Origin: Fluviicola sp.
GTDB taxonomy: Bacteria; Bacteroidota; Bacteroidia; Flavobacteriales_D; Crocinitomicaceae
NCBI RefSeq assembly: GCF_029266855.1
Contig: NZ_JAQSWB010000002.1
Span: forward strand, 480,106-544,105
Reading direction: 5' to 3'
DNA: 64,000 bases
Part shown: positions 42,366 through 50,084 of the stretch, piece after piece
Position numbering within the stretch: position 1 is the first letter of the stretch
Layout: each line of letters opens with the position of its first letter
Notes under the pieces: model-generated
What the model was told of the DNA's origin: nothing
Databases searched by the model: none
What the model saw: the letters and a program-made list of their open reading frames with translations, nothing else
Position numbers and translations under genes: made by a program

Positions 42366-43853
42366 TTAATGGATAAGGAGTTTTCCGGTTCCGGAGCTGT
42401 TCTTCCCCGATGCTTTGTAAATGTAAAGACCTGGAGTTGCGGATAAATCAATGTCGACCGTTTTACTTGCCGGGGCCGATTCAAAGATAATTGCTCCAAG
42501 CTGGTCGTATATGGTGATCTTTTCAATCGTTTCCGAAGCTGATATCTGAATTTTTCCATTGGATGGATTCGGCCAGGCCGATAAACCTGCAAATTCCTGT
42601 CCTTCATTCAAACTCAGTGTTTCCGGTGAGATTTTCACCATATATGCGTCACCGTATGCAGAGATCCAGCCATTGCTTTCTGCAATGTAATTCCCTTTTC
42701 CAACTACCAATACCTGGTTGTCAGAAGTGGAAATACAGGCCAGTCCCCAGCAATGTGAGCCTGTGTAAATAGAACCGTTGTAAAATGGTCCGACCTGGTT
42801 CATTGTGTAGGCATTCAGGATCTGTCCGTTATCATTTATGCAAAACAGTGCCATTTGACCGACATTCTGAGGATCTCCCAGTGCATCGTCGAAATTCTGG
42901 TCGATCTCCCCTGCAGCCACAAAACCGTTTGCGAAAGGAACAAGATCATCGCAGAAACCGAAATTAATGTCGCTGCCGTTATGCGTATCGAGATATGAAA
43001 TCGACAAGCTGTCACCGTCGGACCCTGCAACACGGATAACCGTAGGAACAACTTTACCGTTGTGAGTGAATCCGGCAGCAACCAGGTAATCTCCGGCGCC
43101 GTTTTTCACTAAACCTACTTTTTGGTCACGCCAAAGTGAATTGCGCACATACTTCTTTGTCCAGTGAACAGTTCCGTCAGATGCTGCCAGTTTTGTTACG
43201 GCCAGATCATACATCCAAAATGGCGCACCACAGTATCCGCTCATTACAACATCAGATCCATCCCGGATAATGGATGTCACGGCAATCACTTCACCTGCAT
43301 AATCATGTGACCAACTGGCAGTTAGATTTCCGGGGGTAAAACGTTTCACGATAGAAGCTGAGCCCTGAGTGTAAGATAAAATGTAATCTCCGTCCGGAAG
43401 CTGGGTATGGGCTAAATAAATATAATTTGATGCCGGCCCCATCGGTCCGTAGAATTTGGAAAGTGTGTCTCCATTCGTTTCGTCGAGTTTTACAAAAGTA
43501 AGCCGCCCGTAACCGGTTGCGAAAACACCATACAGATCATTATTATTGTCGCGGTATAACTTGGAAAGGTTATCAAAATTCCCATAGGTTGGTCCGTAAT
43601 AACGTGTCCAGAGTGAATCTCCGTTTGCATTCACTTTAGCCAAATAGGCCATGCGTGGTGCTTTTTCGGCAATTCCCCCGATGAGGTAGCCGCCATCGGA
43701 TGTTTCAATGGTTGTTTTCGCCGTTTCAACCGTATTGTTGATGGCATAATCCGAATAAATATATTCTTTCTCCCATTGTATTTGAGCAAAAGAAATGGTG
43801 CTTACTGTAATGGTGAGCAGCGTGTTGAGTAAGTATTGTACTGGTTTTTTCAT
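42366..43853 (-). CDS. secreted beta-propeller-like protein with T9SS sorting domain
   Basis: 495 residues from ATG 43853, which places the signal peptide (YLLNTLLTITVSTISFAQ) at the N-terminus; a start at 43970 would bury it. The body has repeated segments of the delta-60/PQQ-like type (TSDGGYLIGGIAEKAPRMAYLAKVNANGDS, TKLAASDGTVHWTKKYVR). The last 75 residues (LSAWPNPSNGKIQISASETI to SGTGKLLIH) form a T9SS sorting domain with WPNP in place of YPNP. Extracellular. Target unknown. Confidence 0.8.
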   Translation of the reverse strand: MKKPVQYLLNTLLTITVSTISFAQIQWEKEYIYSDYAINNTVETAKTTIETSDGGYLIGGIAEKAPRMAYLAKVNANGDSLWTRYYGPTYGNFDNLSKLYRDNNNDLYGVFATGYGRLTFVKLDETNGDTLSKFYGPMGPASNYIYLAHTQLPDGDYILSYTQGSASIVKRFTPGNLTASWSHDYAGEVIAVTSIIRDGSDVVMSGYCGAPFWMYDLAVTKLAASDGTVHWTKKYVRNSLWRDQKVGLVKNGAGDYLVAAGFTHNGKVVPTVIRVAGSDGDSLSISYLDTHNGSDINFGFCDDLVPFANGFVAAGEIDQNFDDALGDPQNVGQMALFCINDNGQILNAYTMNQVGPFYNGSIYTGSHCWGLACISTSDNQVLVVGKGNYIAESNGWISAYGDAYMVKISPETLSLNEGQEFAGLSAWPNPSNGKIQISASETIEKITIYDQLGAIIFESAPASKTVDIDLSATPGLYIYKASGKNSSGTGKLLIH

Positions 43854-44066
43854 AGCTGTAAATGAACTGATTACACTTGCAAAGTTGACATGATTTGAAG
43901 TTCCATGCAATACATCAAATGATGTATTTACCGGAAATAAGAGAAATGAGTTTTTGAAACTAGCACACAATACAGGAAGTTATGGATTTATAAGGGAAAC
44001 AAAGAGATAAAGCACTGTATCTTATTGCGAATATCAACAATTGAAGCGTTTTTATGTTCATATTTT
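43854..44066. other. noncoding stretch upstream of regulon promoter d
   Basis: AT-rich DNA holding the minus-strand gene's leader. No ORF, repeat or hairpin stands out. Confidence 0.4.
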
Positions 44067-44138
44067 CACAATTCTAAAAAATATGTAAATCGCCTGGCAT
44101 AATTTATAAGAGCTCCATACTTAGCACTTCTAAATTTG
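44067..44138 (+). promoter_or_regulatory. regulon promoter, site d
   Basis: ATGTAAAT 44083-44090, 14 nt, TATAAG 44105-44110, 20 nt, TAAATTTG 44131-44138 (perfect -7 consensus). CACAATTCTA precedes it at the shared distance. Confidence 0.7.
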
Positions 44139-44141
44139 ATA

Positions 44142-44229
44142 ATACAAAATGTGAAATAAAATTTTGAAAATGTGGATAACCTTATGGTAAATCGAGTACG
44201 TTAGGTAAAGGGGGTGAAAACCCCCTTTT
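44142..44229 (+). ncRNA. candidate small RNA or leader d with G5/C5 terminator
   Basis: About 88 nt from the predicted start to the end of the U-run. The stem is AAAGGGGG (44207-44214), loop TGAAAA, CCCCCTTT (44221-44228), TTTTA. A TACGTTAGGTAAA block precedes the stem, close to the TACGTTTAGTTAGGTTAA of element c. A tiny membrane-protein ORF starts 140 nt later. Confidence 0.55.
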
Positions 44230-44368
44230 AAAGAGTCTCCAAAAAAAATGAAGTTTATGTAAGTAATAGAATGTCAGTCTCTCTTATTCCTTTTTTAAGA
44301 GTATTAATTGTTTGAATAATTGATTACCGGGATTTAAAGTTTAGGATTCACCATTAAAAAGAATGATT

Positions 44369-44521
44369 ATGAGAGTAGTAATAAGCACATTAGCACTTAT
44401 AGTAGGCATGGGTTGGTCCGTCGCATATTTCAGATTTGATGCCGGAGGGGCGTTTCATCTGACCCTCGTCGTTGCGTTGGCAGCTTTGGCAACACAATGG
44501 CTTCCCAGCAGTAAACCATAA
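44369..44521 (+). CDS. tiny membrane protein (50 residues), paralogue of the one at 21961
   Basis: The ORF was read directly: MRVVISTLALIVGMGWSVAY, then a FRFDAGG turn, FHLTLVVALAALATQWLP, and a short SSKP end. It matches the 21961 protein at MR--I-TLAL---GW, the turn with GG, and FHLTL-------QW-P. Two hydrophobic helices. It resembles Lmo0937/DUF5670-type small membrane proteins. It lies behind regulon promoter d and its hairpin, 116 nt before the first AraC-like gene. Conservation across three loci argues it is a real gene. Confidence 0.65.
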   Translation: MRVVISTLALIVGMGWSVAYFRFDAGGAFHLTLVVALAALATQWLPSSKP

Positions 44522-44637
44522 TTGCGAGAATAATGTAACATCTTAACGCTTGAGCCTCAAAATTCAAAATGATTGAATAATTTGAAAAAATTGTAAATTA
44601 TTTTAACTTCGACTGGATTTTTAGAGATAAATAAATT

Positions 44638-45207
44638 TTGAGAGTTTATATTAAGTACATGGTCAGCCATCGCTGTAAAGAGAAGATAGAAAAAGAGCTT
44701 ACAGCATTAGGTCTTATGGCATCTGAAATTGACCAGGGTATTTTAGAATTCGAAGAGGAATTAACGGCAGGGCAACGCTTTCAACTAAAAGAGGGCCTTT
44801 TGGAATTGGGGTACGAAGTTGTAGATGTATTTGACAGTATATTATTGGATCATATTTCAGAATCAATCACAGAATTGATTTATAAGAATCCTCGAATGCC
44901 GAGAGAAAATTATCCGGCATATCTGACAAAAAAAATAGGGTTCAATTATTCGCGAGTTGTGAATTTGTTTTTGCAGGTTTATGAGATTGATTTATCTCAA
45001 TACATAGATATACAACATGTTGAACGGGTAAAAGAAATAATTTTATATGAAAATTGGACGATACAGGAGATAGCAGCAGCATTTCAATACAAAAATGTGG
45101 CTGAACTTACAAGATTGTTTAAAAAGGTTACAGGCTTGACACCATCTTATTATGAAGAAATAAAGAAAATACGCCTGGATTTCCGGAACAAAATGAATCC
45201 GGATTAG
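44638..45207 (+). CDS. AraC-like regulator with small N-terminal ferredoxin-like domain, paralogue 1
   Basis: A 189-residue protein starting at TTG 44638. The TTG start is supported because the residues before the first internal ATG (RVYIKY) are conserved in the next gene (RLYIKY). The N-terminal part (1-80) reads IKYMVSHRCKEKIEKELTAL and looks like a beta-alpha-beta-beta-alpha-beta fold with a conserved Cys, recalling HMA-type domains. The C-terminal 100 residues form the AraC double HTH (WTIQEIAAAFQYKNVAELTR, LFKKVTGLTPSYY). Such proteins usually occur in several copies near stress genes in Bacteroidota. It is a candidate activator of the regulon promoters. Confidence 0.8.
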   Translation: MRVYIKYMVSHRCKEKIEKELTALGLMASEIDQGILEFEEELTAGQRFQLKEGLLELGYEVVDVFDSILLDHISESITELIYKNPRMPRENYPAYLTKKIGFNYSRVVNLFLQVYEIDLSQYIDIQHVERVKEIILYENWTIQEIAAAFQYKNVAELTRLFKKVTGLTPSYYEEIKKIRLDFRNKMNPD

Positions 45208-45352
45208 TTAACCTTTTAATCTACAAAACTACAATGCAACCAATGCAATTCGGTTTAAGTTGCCTAACGATTAAAAAACGATGCGAAAGAGAAACAGATT
45301 TGACTTATTTCCTAGTTAACATTTATTAATTGTTGTTAAACACGTTTTAATT

Positions 45353-45922
45353 TTGAGACTGTATATCAAATACATGGTAAGTCTTCGCTGCAAGATGGTA
45401 GTGAAAGCTGAGTTTGAAAAACTAGGTCTGCCCTGTGTGATCGTAGATTTAGGAATTGTAGAAACTGTGGATGAAATCACCAACGAGGAAAGGGAGATCC
45501 TGAGAAAGAATTTATCTAAATCAGGATTGGAACTCCTGGACGATAAAAAAAACATGTTGGTGGTAAAAGTCAAAGACACGATTAATGAAATGATCTATTA
45601 CTCGGAGGAAGTACCGAATGTTAACTATTCGGACTATCTCAGTGAGAAATTGGGATATGATTACACCTATCTTTCCAATGTGTTTTCCGAAGCAAAGGGG
45701 ATGACCATTCAACAATTTATCATAATCAATAAGATCAAACGGGTAAAGGAACTTCTACTTGATGACCAGCTAAGCCTTACGGATATTTCTTACAGGTTAA
45801 ATTACAGCAGCGTATCTCACTTATCTAATCAATTCAAGAAAATTACCGGGTTTACTCCTTCCGTTTACAAACAGATGATGAATAAAAATGACCGGCATTT
45901 AGGAAATCAAGAGCCTGAATAA
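45353..45922 (+). CDS. AraC-like regulator with small N-terminal ferredoxin-like domain, paralogue 2
   Basis: 189 residues, the same length as paralogue 1, also from a TTG (45353). The N-terminus is LRLYIKYMVSLRCKMVVKAE with the same RCK motif. A central segment (SGLELLDDKKNMLVVKVKDT) follows, then the AraC HTH (LSLTDISYRLNYSSVSHLSN, FKKITGFTPSVYK). Separated from paralogue 1 by 145 nt with no visible terminator. Tandem duplication with clear divergence suggests related but distinct inputs. The conserved Cys might sense redox or a metal; this is inferred. Confidence 0.82.
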   Translation: MRLYIKYMVSLRCKMVVKAEFEKLGLPCVIVDLGIVETVDEITNEEREILRKNLSKSGLELLDDKKNMLVVKVKDTINEMIYYSEEVPNVNYSDYLSEKLGYDYTYLSNVFSEAKGMTIQQFIIINKIKRVKELLLDDQLSLTDISYRLNYSSVSHLSNQFKKITGFTPSVYKQMMNKNDRHLGNQEPE

Positions 45923-45977
45923 AACTTACGTATTTCTTTGCCAAGCTGGTAGATATAATATAAACAGGTTTTTATTG

Positions 45978-46050
45978 GTTGTTACCTGTGTAATAAGCTG
46001 TATTTGATTTCTTATCCCACAGACGAGCACGGATGAGCACTGAGGATGTG
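45978..46050 (+). repeat. 73-bp direct repeat, copy 1
   Basis: Matches 46628-46700 at 70 of 73 positions (differences at 46030, 46041 and 46044). It includes TTCTTATCCCACAGACGAGC and the near-repeat GAGCAC-GGAT-GAGCAC. The two copies flank the broken GxxExxY gene, 650 bp apart. Confidence 0.85.
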
Positions 46051-46079
46051 TGTTCATCATGCAGTATAAGTTAGATTCA

Positions 46080-46456
46080 CTAATAATCATTGAGTTTTCG
46101 AAAAATGTTTGCTTTTAAGTAGTCTGTATTGAAATTAACTAATATTCCAAGGCGTATTCCAGATAGCTTCAAATAAGAGATTAGTTGTTTGTGATGTACA
46201 TTTTTTAATGTTTCCACGGATTTGATTTCTATGATTATCTGGTCCTCCACTAATAGTCTATACGGTAAGCGTCTTCCCAAATAACATCTTTATAATTTAA
46301 AGAAAGTTTCACTTGTGCCTTAACGTTTAGTCCTCTGGTCTCTAATTCATGCTTTAATGCAAATTCGTAAGAGGATTCAAGAAGACCCGGCCCCAATGCA
46401 AAATAAACTTCGTAGATAGCTGAACGAATTTGATAGCTGATTTCATTTTCTGTCAT
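46080..46456 (-). pseudogene. GxxExxY protein gene broken by a single-base frameshift
   Basis: The N-terminal half is read from ATG 46456 (MTENEISYQIRSAIYEVYFA, GPGLLESSYEFALKHELE, with the G-LL-E-SS-Y signature) and stops at 46250. The C-terminal half (YRLLVEDQIIIEIKSVETLK, HHKQLISYLKLSG, GILVNFNTD) continues in another frame to 46080. Intact family members of about 125 residues read ...YRIDLLVEDQ..., so one base is missing after the GAC codon near 46258-46261. All family motifs, including the nuclease-like EIK core, are otherwise kept. Either a recent inactivation or a sequencing error. Flanked by 73-bp direct repeats. Confidence 0.85.
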
Positions 46457-46627
46457 AATTAAAGTTCGGATGAAGAAAATCCAAATCCAATAGGAGGATA
46501 GGTTTTATTCCTCGTTTTATTTCTTTATTTTCTATAGGGTATTCCGAGAATAATAAGGTGTTTTCCTTTGATACCTATGAAACCAATTTTCACTTCTGTG
46601 TTCCTCCGTGGGATATAATAAGTTTTA

Positions 46628-46700
46628 GTTGTTACCTGTGTAATAAGCTGTATTTGATTTCTTATCCCACAGACGAGCATGGATGAGCACAGAAGATGTG
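46628..46700 (+). repeat. 73-bp direct repeat, copy 2
   Basis: Second copy of the repeat at 45978-46050. The remaining part of the 277-nt gap (46457-46627) has no gene; it includes a CTGTGTTCCTCCGTGGGATA word similar in style to the repeat. Confidence 0.85.
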
Positions 46701-46711
46701 GTTATTTCTGT

Positions 46712-46732
46712 TTACCGATTCGAAATCGGTAA
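46712..46732. other. perfect 9-bp inverted repeat
   Basis: TTACCGATT (46712-46720), CGA, AATCGGTAA (46724-46732). It begins 1 nt after the stop of the minus-strand membrane-protein gene. It may be its terminator stem, but no T-run follows on that strand. Confidence 0.5.
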
Positions 46733-46733
46733 G

Positions 46734-47078
46734 TTACCTTCCGAAGGTATAAATCAATAAAAAGATGAAACCGCTAACAGCGAGCAACCCATGAAAAATC
46801 GCCAGGCTTTTCGGCAGGGACCTTCCCGTAATGTCGCGTGCAAAAAGAACAATTCCTCCTAAGGCTGTAATAATAAAAAGCACTACTATTTGAACCGTAT
46901 CAGCACCGGATTTGACCATATCGACAATTAAGAGGATAAGTGCCGTTGCCGCAAACAGACCATGAGTAATTGCTGCAACTCTGGGTACCTGCCTTTTCTG
47001 TAAAACAAGAGATAACATGTAAAGTCCGATCAGTGCCGCCAGAGAAAAAAGCCCGATCGCTGTGTAAATTAATTCCAT
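46734..47078 (-). CDS. four-helix membrane protein, function unknown
   Basis: A 114-residue protein with four hydrophobic helices (IYTAIGLFSLAALIGLYMLS, ITHGLFAATALILLIVDMV, VVLFIITALGGIVLFARDI, AIFHGLLAVSGFIFLLIYTF). The two halves look related: each has an A-I-x-HG-L motif (AAITHGLFA and LAIFHGLLA), suggesting internal duplication of a two-helix unit. The His residues could bind haem or metal, but this is speculation. Upstream, 47079-47300 holds no other gene. Confidence 0.6.
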   Translation of the reverse strand: MELIYTAIGLFSLAALIGLYMLSLVLQKRQVPRVAAITHGLFAATALILLIVDMVKSGADTVQIVVLFIITALGGIVLFARDITGRSLPKSLAIFHGLLAVSGFIFLLIYTFGR

Positions 47079-47305
47079 AATCGTTTTTATTAATTGCTGG
47101 TATTGAGGACCGTAAAACCGGTTTTTATTTCTTCCTATCTAATTTAAGGAAAATCGTTGGCATTTTTTTGATTTGGAAATTTTTATATAAAACCGGGAAT
47201 CCCATGTTTACCCTATAGTATTGAATTTGCTTACTAATCCTTAACAAATATTATAAAATGAAGGTTAGGAATGATTACAAGCTTATATACGCGATCACTA
47301 ATTCT

Positions 47306-47378
47306 AACAATTGTAAGAATTATGCAAATCGACACGAAGATTGTGTAAGATATTTTCGTGTTCGGATTCTTAATTTTC
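47306..47378 (+). promoter_or_regulatory. regulon promoter, site h (DUF892)
   Basis: ATGCAAAT 47322-47329, 14 nt, TGTAAG 47344-47349, 20-21 nt, TAATTTTC 47371-47378. Halves ATTATGCAA and ATTGTGTAA begin at 47319 and 47341, 22 bp apart, agreeing at 7 of 9 bases. ACAATTGTAAG precedes it. The DUF892 ATG is 34 nt after the -7 box, with no hairpin between. Confidence 0.7.
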
Positions 47379-47411
47379 AACTAGAATTCAGACGCAAAAA
47401 ATATAAATATT

Positions 47412-47945
47412 ATGGCAACTAAAACAACAAATCAAAACGGAGGGGCATCAAGAGAGTCCGGGTTAAGAGAATTGTTCCTTGACGAATTAAAAGACATCTA
47501 CTGGGCGGAAAAGGCATTGGTAAAGGCATTGCCTAAAATGGCAAAAAAAGCCACAAGCAGTGAGCTTGTAGCTGCAATAGAAGATCATCTTTCAGTAACG
47601 GAAACTCACGTTGAACGCTTGGAGCAGGTTTTTGATACGCTTGGGGAAAAAGCGGCAGCAAAAAAGTGTGAGGCGATGGACGGACTGATTACCGAAGCTG
47701 AAGACCTGATGAAGGAGATCGAAGATGGAGTTGTAAGAGATGCCGCAATCATTTCAGCTGCTCAAAAAGTAGAGCACTATGAAATTGCAAGCTACGGAAC
47801 ATTGGTTGCTTTCGCTAATACCCTGGGAGAATCTGAGGCAGCCGAACTGCTGGAGGAAACTTTAGATGAAGAGAAAGAAGCTGATCAGCTTTTAACTGAA
47901 ATCGCTATGTCGTCCATTAACCTGGACGCGGCAAGTGAAGAATAA
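47412..47945 (+). CDS. DUF892 (YciE/YciF) ferritin-like stress protein
   Basis: A 177-residue four-helix protein. The DUF892 signature is clear: LRELFLDELKDIYWAEKALV, LPKMAKKATSSELVAAIEDH, THVERLEQVFDTLGEKAA, and EHYEIASYGTLVAFANTLGE. Glu/His residues (E-x6-Y, E-H, E-x2-H) line the expected di-metal site. Family members are induced by osmotic, stationary-phase or bile stress and bind iron. A terminator follows its stop. It is the clearest single-gene target of the regulon promoter. Confidence 0.92.
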   Translation: MATKTTNQNGGASRESGLRELFLDELKDIYWAEKALVKALPKMAKKATSSELVAAIEDHLSVTETHVERLEQVFDTLGEKAAAKKCEAMDGLITEAEDLMKEIEDGVVRDAAIISAAQKVEHYEIASYGTLVAFANTLGESEAAELLEETLDEEKEADQLLTEIAMSSINLDAASEE

Positions 47946-47981
47946 AATTATCAGCTAATTATTGATAATGAGTTACACAGC

Positions 47982-48012
47982 AAAGGGGGAGTTTAAAAAG
48001 TTCCCCCTTTAA
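47982..48012 (+). terminator. terminator after the DUF892 gene
   Basis: AAAGGGGGA (47982-47990) pairs with TCCCCCTTT (48002-48010) around an 11-nt loop. Stem style matches the G5/C5 hairpins of the candidate small RNAs. Confidence 0.75.
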
Positions 48013-48082
48013 TATAACAAGCTACTTGCAATTCAATTCCCATAATACTGAACCTATTTAAGTTCATTCAAAATTTAAAGAG

Positions 48083-48502
48083 ATGAAAGCAGAGAAAGAT
48101 AAGTCGACAACGACGAAAACGGAAAAAGATAGACCAACAGCGACCAGAACAGCAAAAGGTCAGTCGACAGGGATGAAGTCAGCGAAAGATAAATCCACAG
48201 AGATGAGAATAGAAAATGATAAGTCCAATGTGATAAAAGCAGAAAATAATAAATCCACAGGAACAAGAACAGAAAATAATAAATCTGCAGAGATGAAAAC
48301 AGAAAAAGATAATTCGACTAACGACAACAATTCCGGAGGCTTTTCAAAAGTTGCGTCAGCATTCGTTACAGGTGCTGCTGCCGGATTGACAGTTGGAGTT
48401 TTAATCGCATCGGAAAAAGGAGGTAAAATAAGAGAAGCCATTATGAACTTACTCAATGAATTCAATGAACAATTAGAGGAGAAACAAAATGGCAATTCGT
48501 GA
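48083..48502 (+). CDS. YtxH-like protein with N-terminal decapeptide repeats
   Basis: A 139-residue protein. Residues 2-79 are eight imperfect copies of a 10-residue unit, consensus (K/R)-T-E-(K/N)-(D/N)-K-S-T-x-(T/M), highly charged and probably disordered. Residues 85-120 (GGFSKVASAFVTGAAAGLTV, GVLIASEKGGKIREA) form one hydrophobic Gly/Ala helix with the YtxH-type GGKIR end, then a coiled C-terminus. It is probably a membrane-anchored stress protein. It follows the DUF892 terminator; its own promoter was not identified. Confidence 0.7.
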   Translation: MKAEKDKSTTTKTEKDRPTATRTAKGQSTGMKSAKDKSTEMRIENDKSNVIKAENNKSTGTRTENNKSAEMKTEKDNSTNDNNSGGFSKVASAFVTGAAAGLTVGVLIASEKGGKIREAIMNLLNEFNEQLEEKQNGNS

Positions 48503-48577
48503 TGTTGTACACGGTTGAGACGGGTTTTTTAACAGTCGGATCATCCTCTTTTTGAGCTTCCCTTCTTAACTTTGTGT

Positions 48578-49804
48578 ATGCCAAAGCTTTATTTCGATTC
48601 GAGACGGTATGCGGATCTTCCATTACACTATGGAAAGGTCCCGCCATGGCTGGCAGAACGGATGCGTTTGCTTGGCGGAGCCATTGTTGAAGCGATTGTG
48701 CTCGAGTATGGAAAATCAGCGGTTTTGAGTCGCTTAAGCGATCCATTCTGGTTCCAGGCATTTGGCTGTGTACTCGGAATGGATTGGCATTCTTCGGGGA
48801 TTACCACATCTGTTATGGGAGCACTGAAAGGTGCTGTTAATCCGCGTGCTAGTGAACTTGGAATTTATATCGCAGGAGGAAAAGGAAAACACTCACGGGA
48901 AACCCCGAATGAATTGCTGCGTTTTTCCGACAAGACAGGACTGGACGGTAAGGCACTTGTGCGTTCCAGCAGGTTAACAGCGAAGGTCGACAATAATACC
49001 ATCCAGGATGGCTTTCAAATTTACATGCACAGTTTTGTAGTAACCGACCAGGGGGAATGGGCAGTGATCCAGCAGGGAATGGATGACTCTTCCGGTATGG
49101 CACGCAGGTATCACTGGCATTCGGAAACTGTCAAATCATTCATCGAAACACCGCATAGTTTTATTTACGGGAAAAACCAGGGGGAGATTCTTAATTTGAC
49201 GGATACAAAGGCTAGTTCTGCAAAATCAGGGATCCTGGATCTGGTAGCTGAAAAACCTTCACTTATTATTCCCGAAATACAGAAACTGATTCTTCCCGGT
49301 CACCATGAGGTGAGAGCCGAAGATGTTAACCTGAAACGGCTGGGAAGTGTTCTGGCACTTGCCCACGACAAAGGTTTGCGCGATTTTGAATCATTGCTTT
49401 TGCTGGAAGGTGTAGGGCCCAGAACCGTCCAATCATTGGCTCTTGTTAGTGAGATTATCCATGGTACACCTTCGCGATTCAGTGATCCGGCACGCTTCTC
49501 GTTTGCGCATGGCGGCAAAGACGGGCATCCGTTTCCGGTTCCGACAAAAGTGTATGATGATACGATCGAAGTTCTCAGGACAGCCGTAGAGAAATCGAAA
49601 ATCGGAAATGCCGATAAGACCCAGGCGATTAAAAACCTGCACCTGGTGGCGCAGATTGTTGAGCAACAATTTGTGCCTGACGAAGATCTGTTCGACAAGG
49701 CAATAGCAAAGGAACGGGCTGAATCTTATCGATATGGCGGACGGACCATTTACGGAAAAGCCCAGCCTCCGAAAGATGACGGGCAGCTGAGCTTGTTTGA
49801 ATAA
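48578..49804 (+). CDS. DUF763 protein
   Basis: 408 residues from ATG 48578. The conserved DUF763 opening (ADLPLHYGKVPPWLAERM) begins 13 residues in, and YGKSAVLSRLSDPFWFQAFG and GIYIAGGKGKHSRETPNEL are family blocks. Later, ESLLLLEGVGPRTVQSLALV is a helix-hairpin-helix-like DNA-binding motif and ARFSFAHGGKDGHPFPVP is conserved. The biochemical role is not established; nucleic-acid binding is inferred from the HhH. A TAACTTTG -7 box at 48567-48574 ends only 3 nt before the ATG, implying a leaderless mRNA. Confidence 0.88.
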   Translation: MPKLYFDSRRYADLPLHYGKVPPWLAERMRLLGGAIVEAIVLEYGKSAVLSRLSDPFWFQAFGCVLGMDWHSSGITTSVMGALKGAVNPRASELGIYIAGGKGKHSRETPNELLRFSDKTGLDGKALVRSSRLTAKVDNNTIQDGFQIYMHSFVVTDQGEWAVIQQGMDDSSGMARRYHWHSETVKSFIETPHSFIYGKNQGEILNLTDTKASSAKSGILDLVAEKPSLIIPEIQKLILPGHHEVRAEDVNLKRLGSVLALAHDKGLRDFESLLLLEGVGPRTVQSLALVSEIIHGTPSRFSDPARFSFAHGGKDGHPFPVPTKVYDDTIEVLRTAVEKSKIGNADKTQAIKNLHLVAQIVEQQFVPDEDLFDKAIAKERAESYRYGGRTIYGKAQPPKDDGQLSLFE

Positions 49805-49821
49805 CAGTTTGATCTGTTTGT

Positions 49822-49971
49822 CTAAGACTTGGAGCTTTCACGCCCCGGACTATTAATCGGAAGGCCTTTTTTCGGGTTTCGCCGATCCGTCTTTTTAGCG
49901 TTTTCCTTCATTCCTTCCTCATTGTGTAATTTAACCTCTTCGTCTTTGTTTTTTTTCGCTTCTCGTGTCAT
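49822..49971 (-). CDS. 49-residue highly charged small protein (candidate)
   Basis: Read directly on the minus strand from ATG 49971 to TAG 49822. It opens MTREAKKNKDEEVKLHNEEG and ends LPINSPGRESSKS, with 12 Lys. A TAACTTTA -7-like box (minus strand, 50031-50024) lies 52 nt upstream, and an A-rich leader precedes the ATG. No database family known to me; an intrinsically disordered stress-type protein is plausible. The codon pattern looks coding, but the length makes this uncertain. It fills the otherwise empty 280-nt gap between the DUF763 and DUF72 genes. Confidence 0.4.
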   Translation of the reverse strand: MTREAKKNKDEEVKLHNEEGMKENAKKTDRRNPKKGLPINSPGRESSKS

Positions 49972-50084
49972 ATTCATCAGTTTAATTAATACTCAATCAA
50001 CCGGTGTGCTCGCCATGTGTATGAACTAAAGTTAAGCTATCCGGAGGTCGTTCGGAAAATTTTATTGTTGTAAATTGTTAAGTA

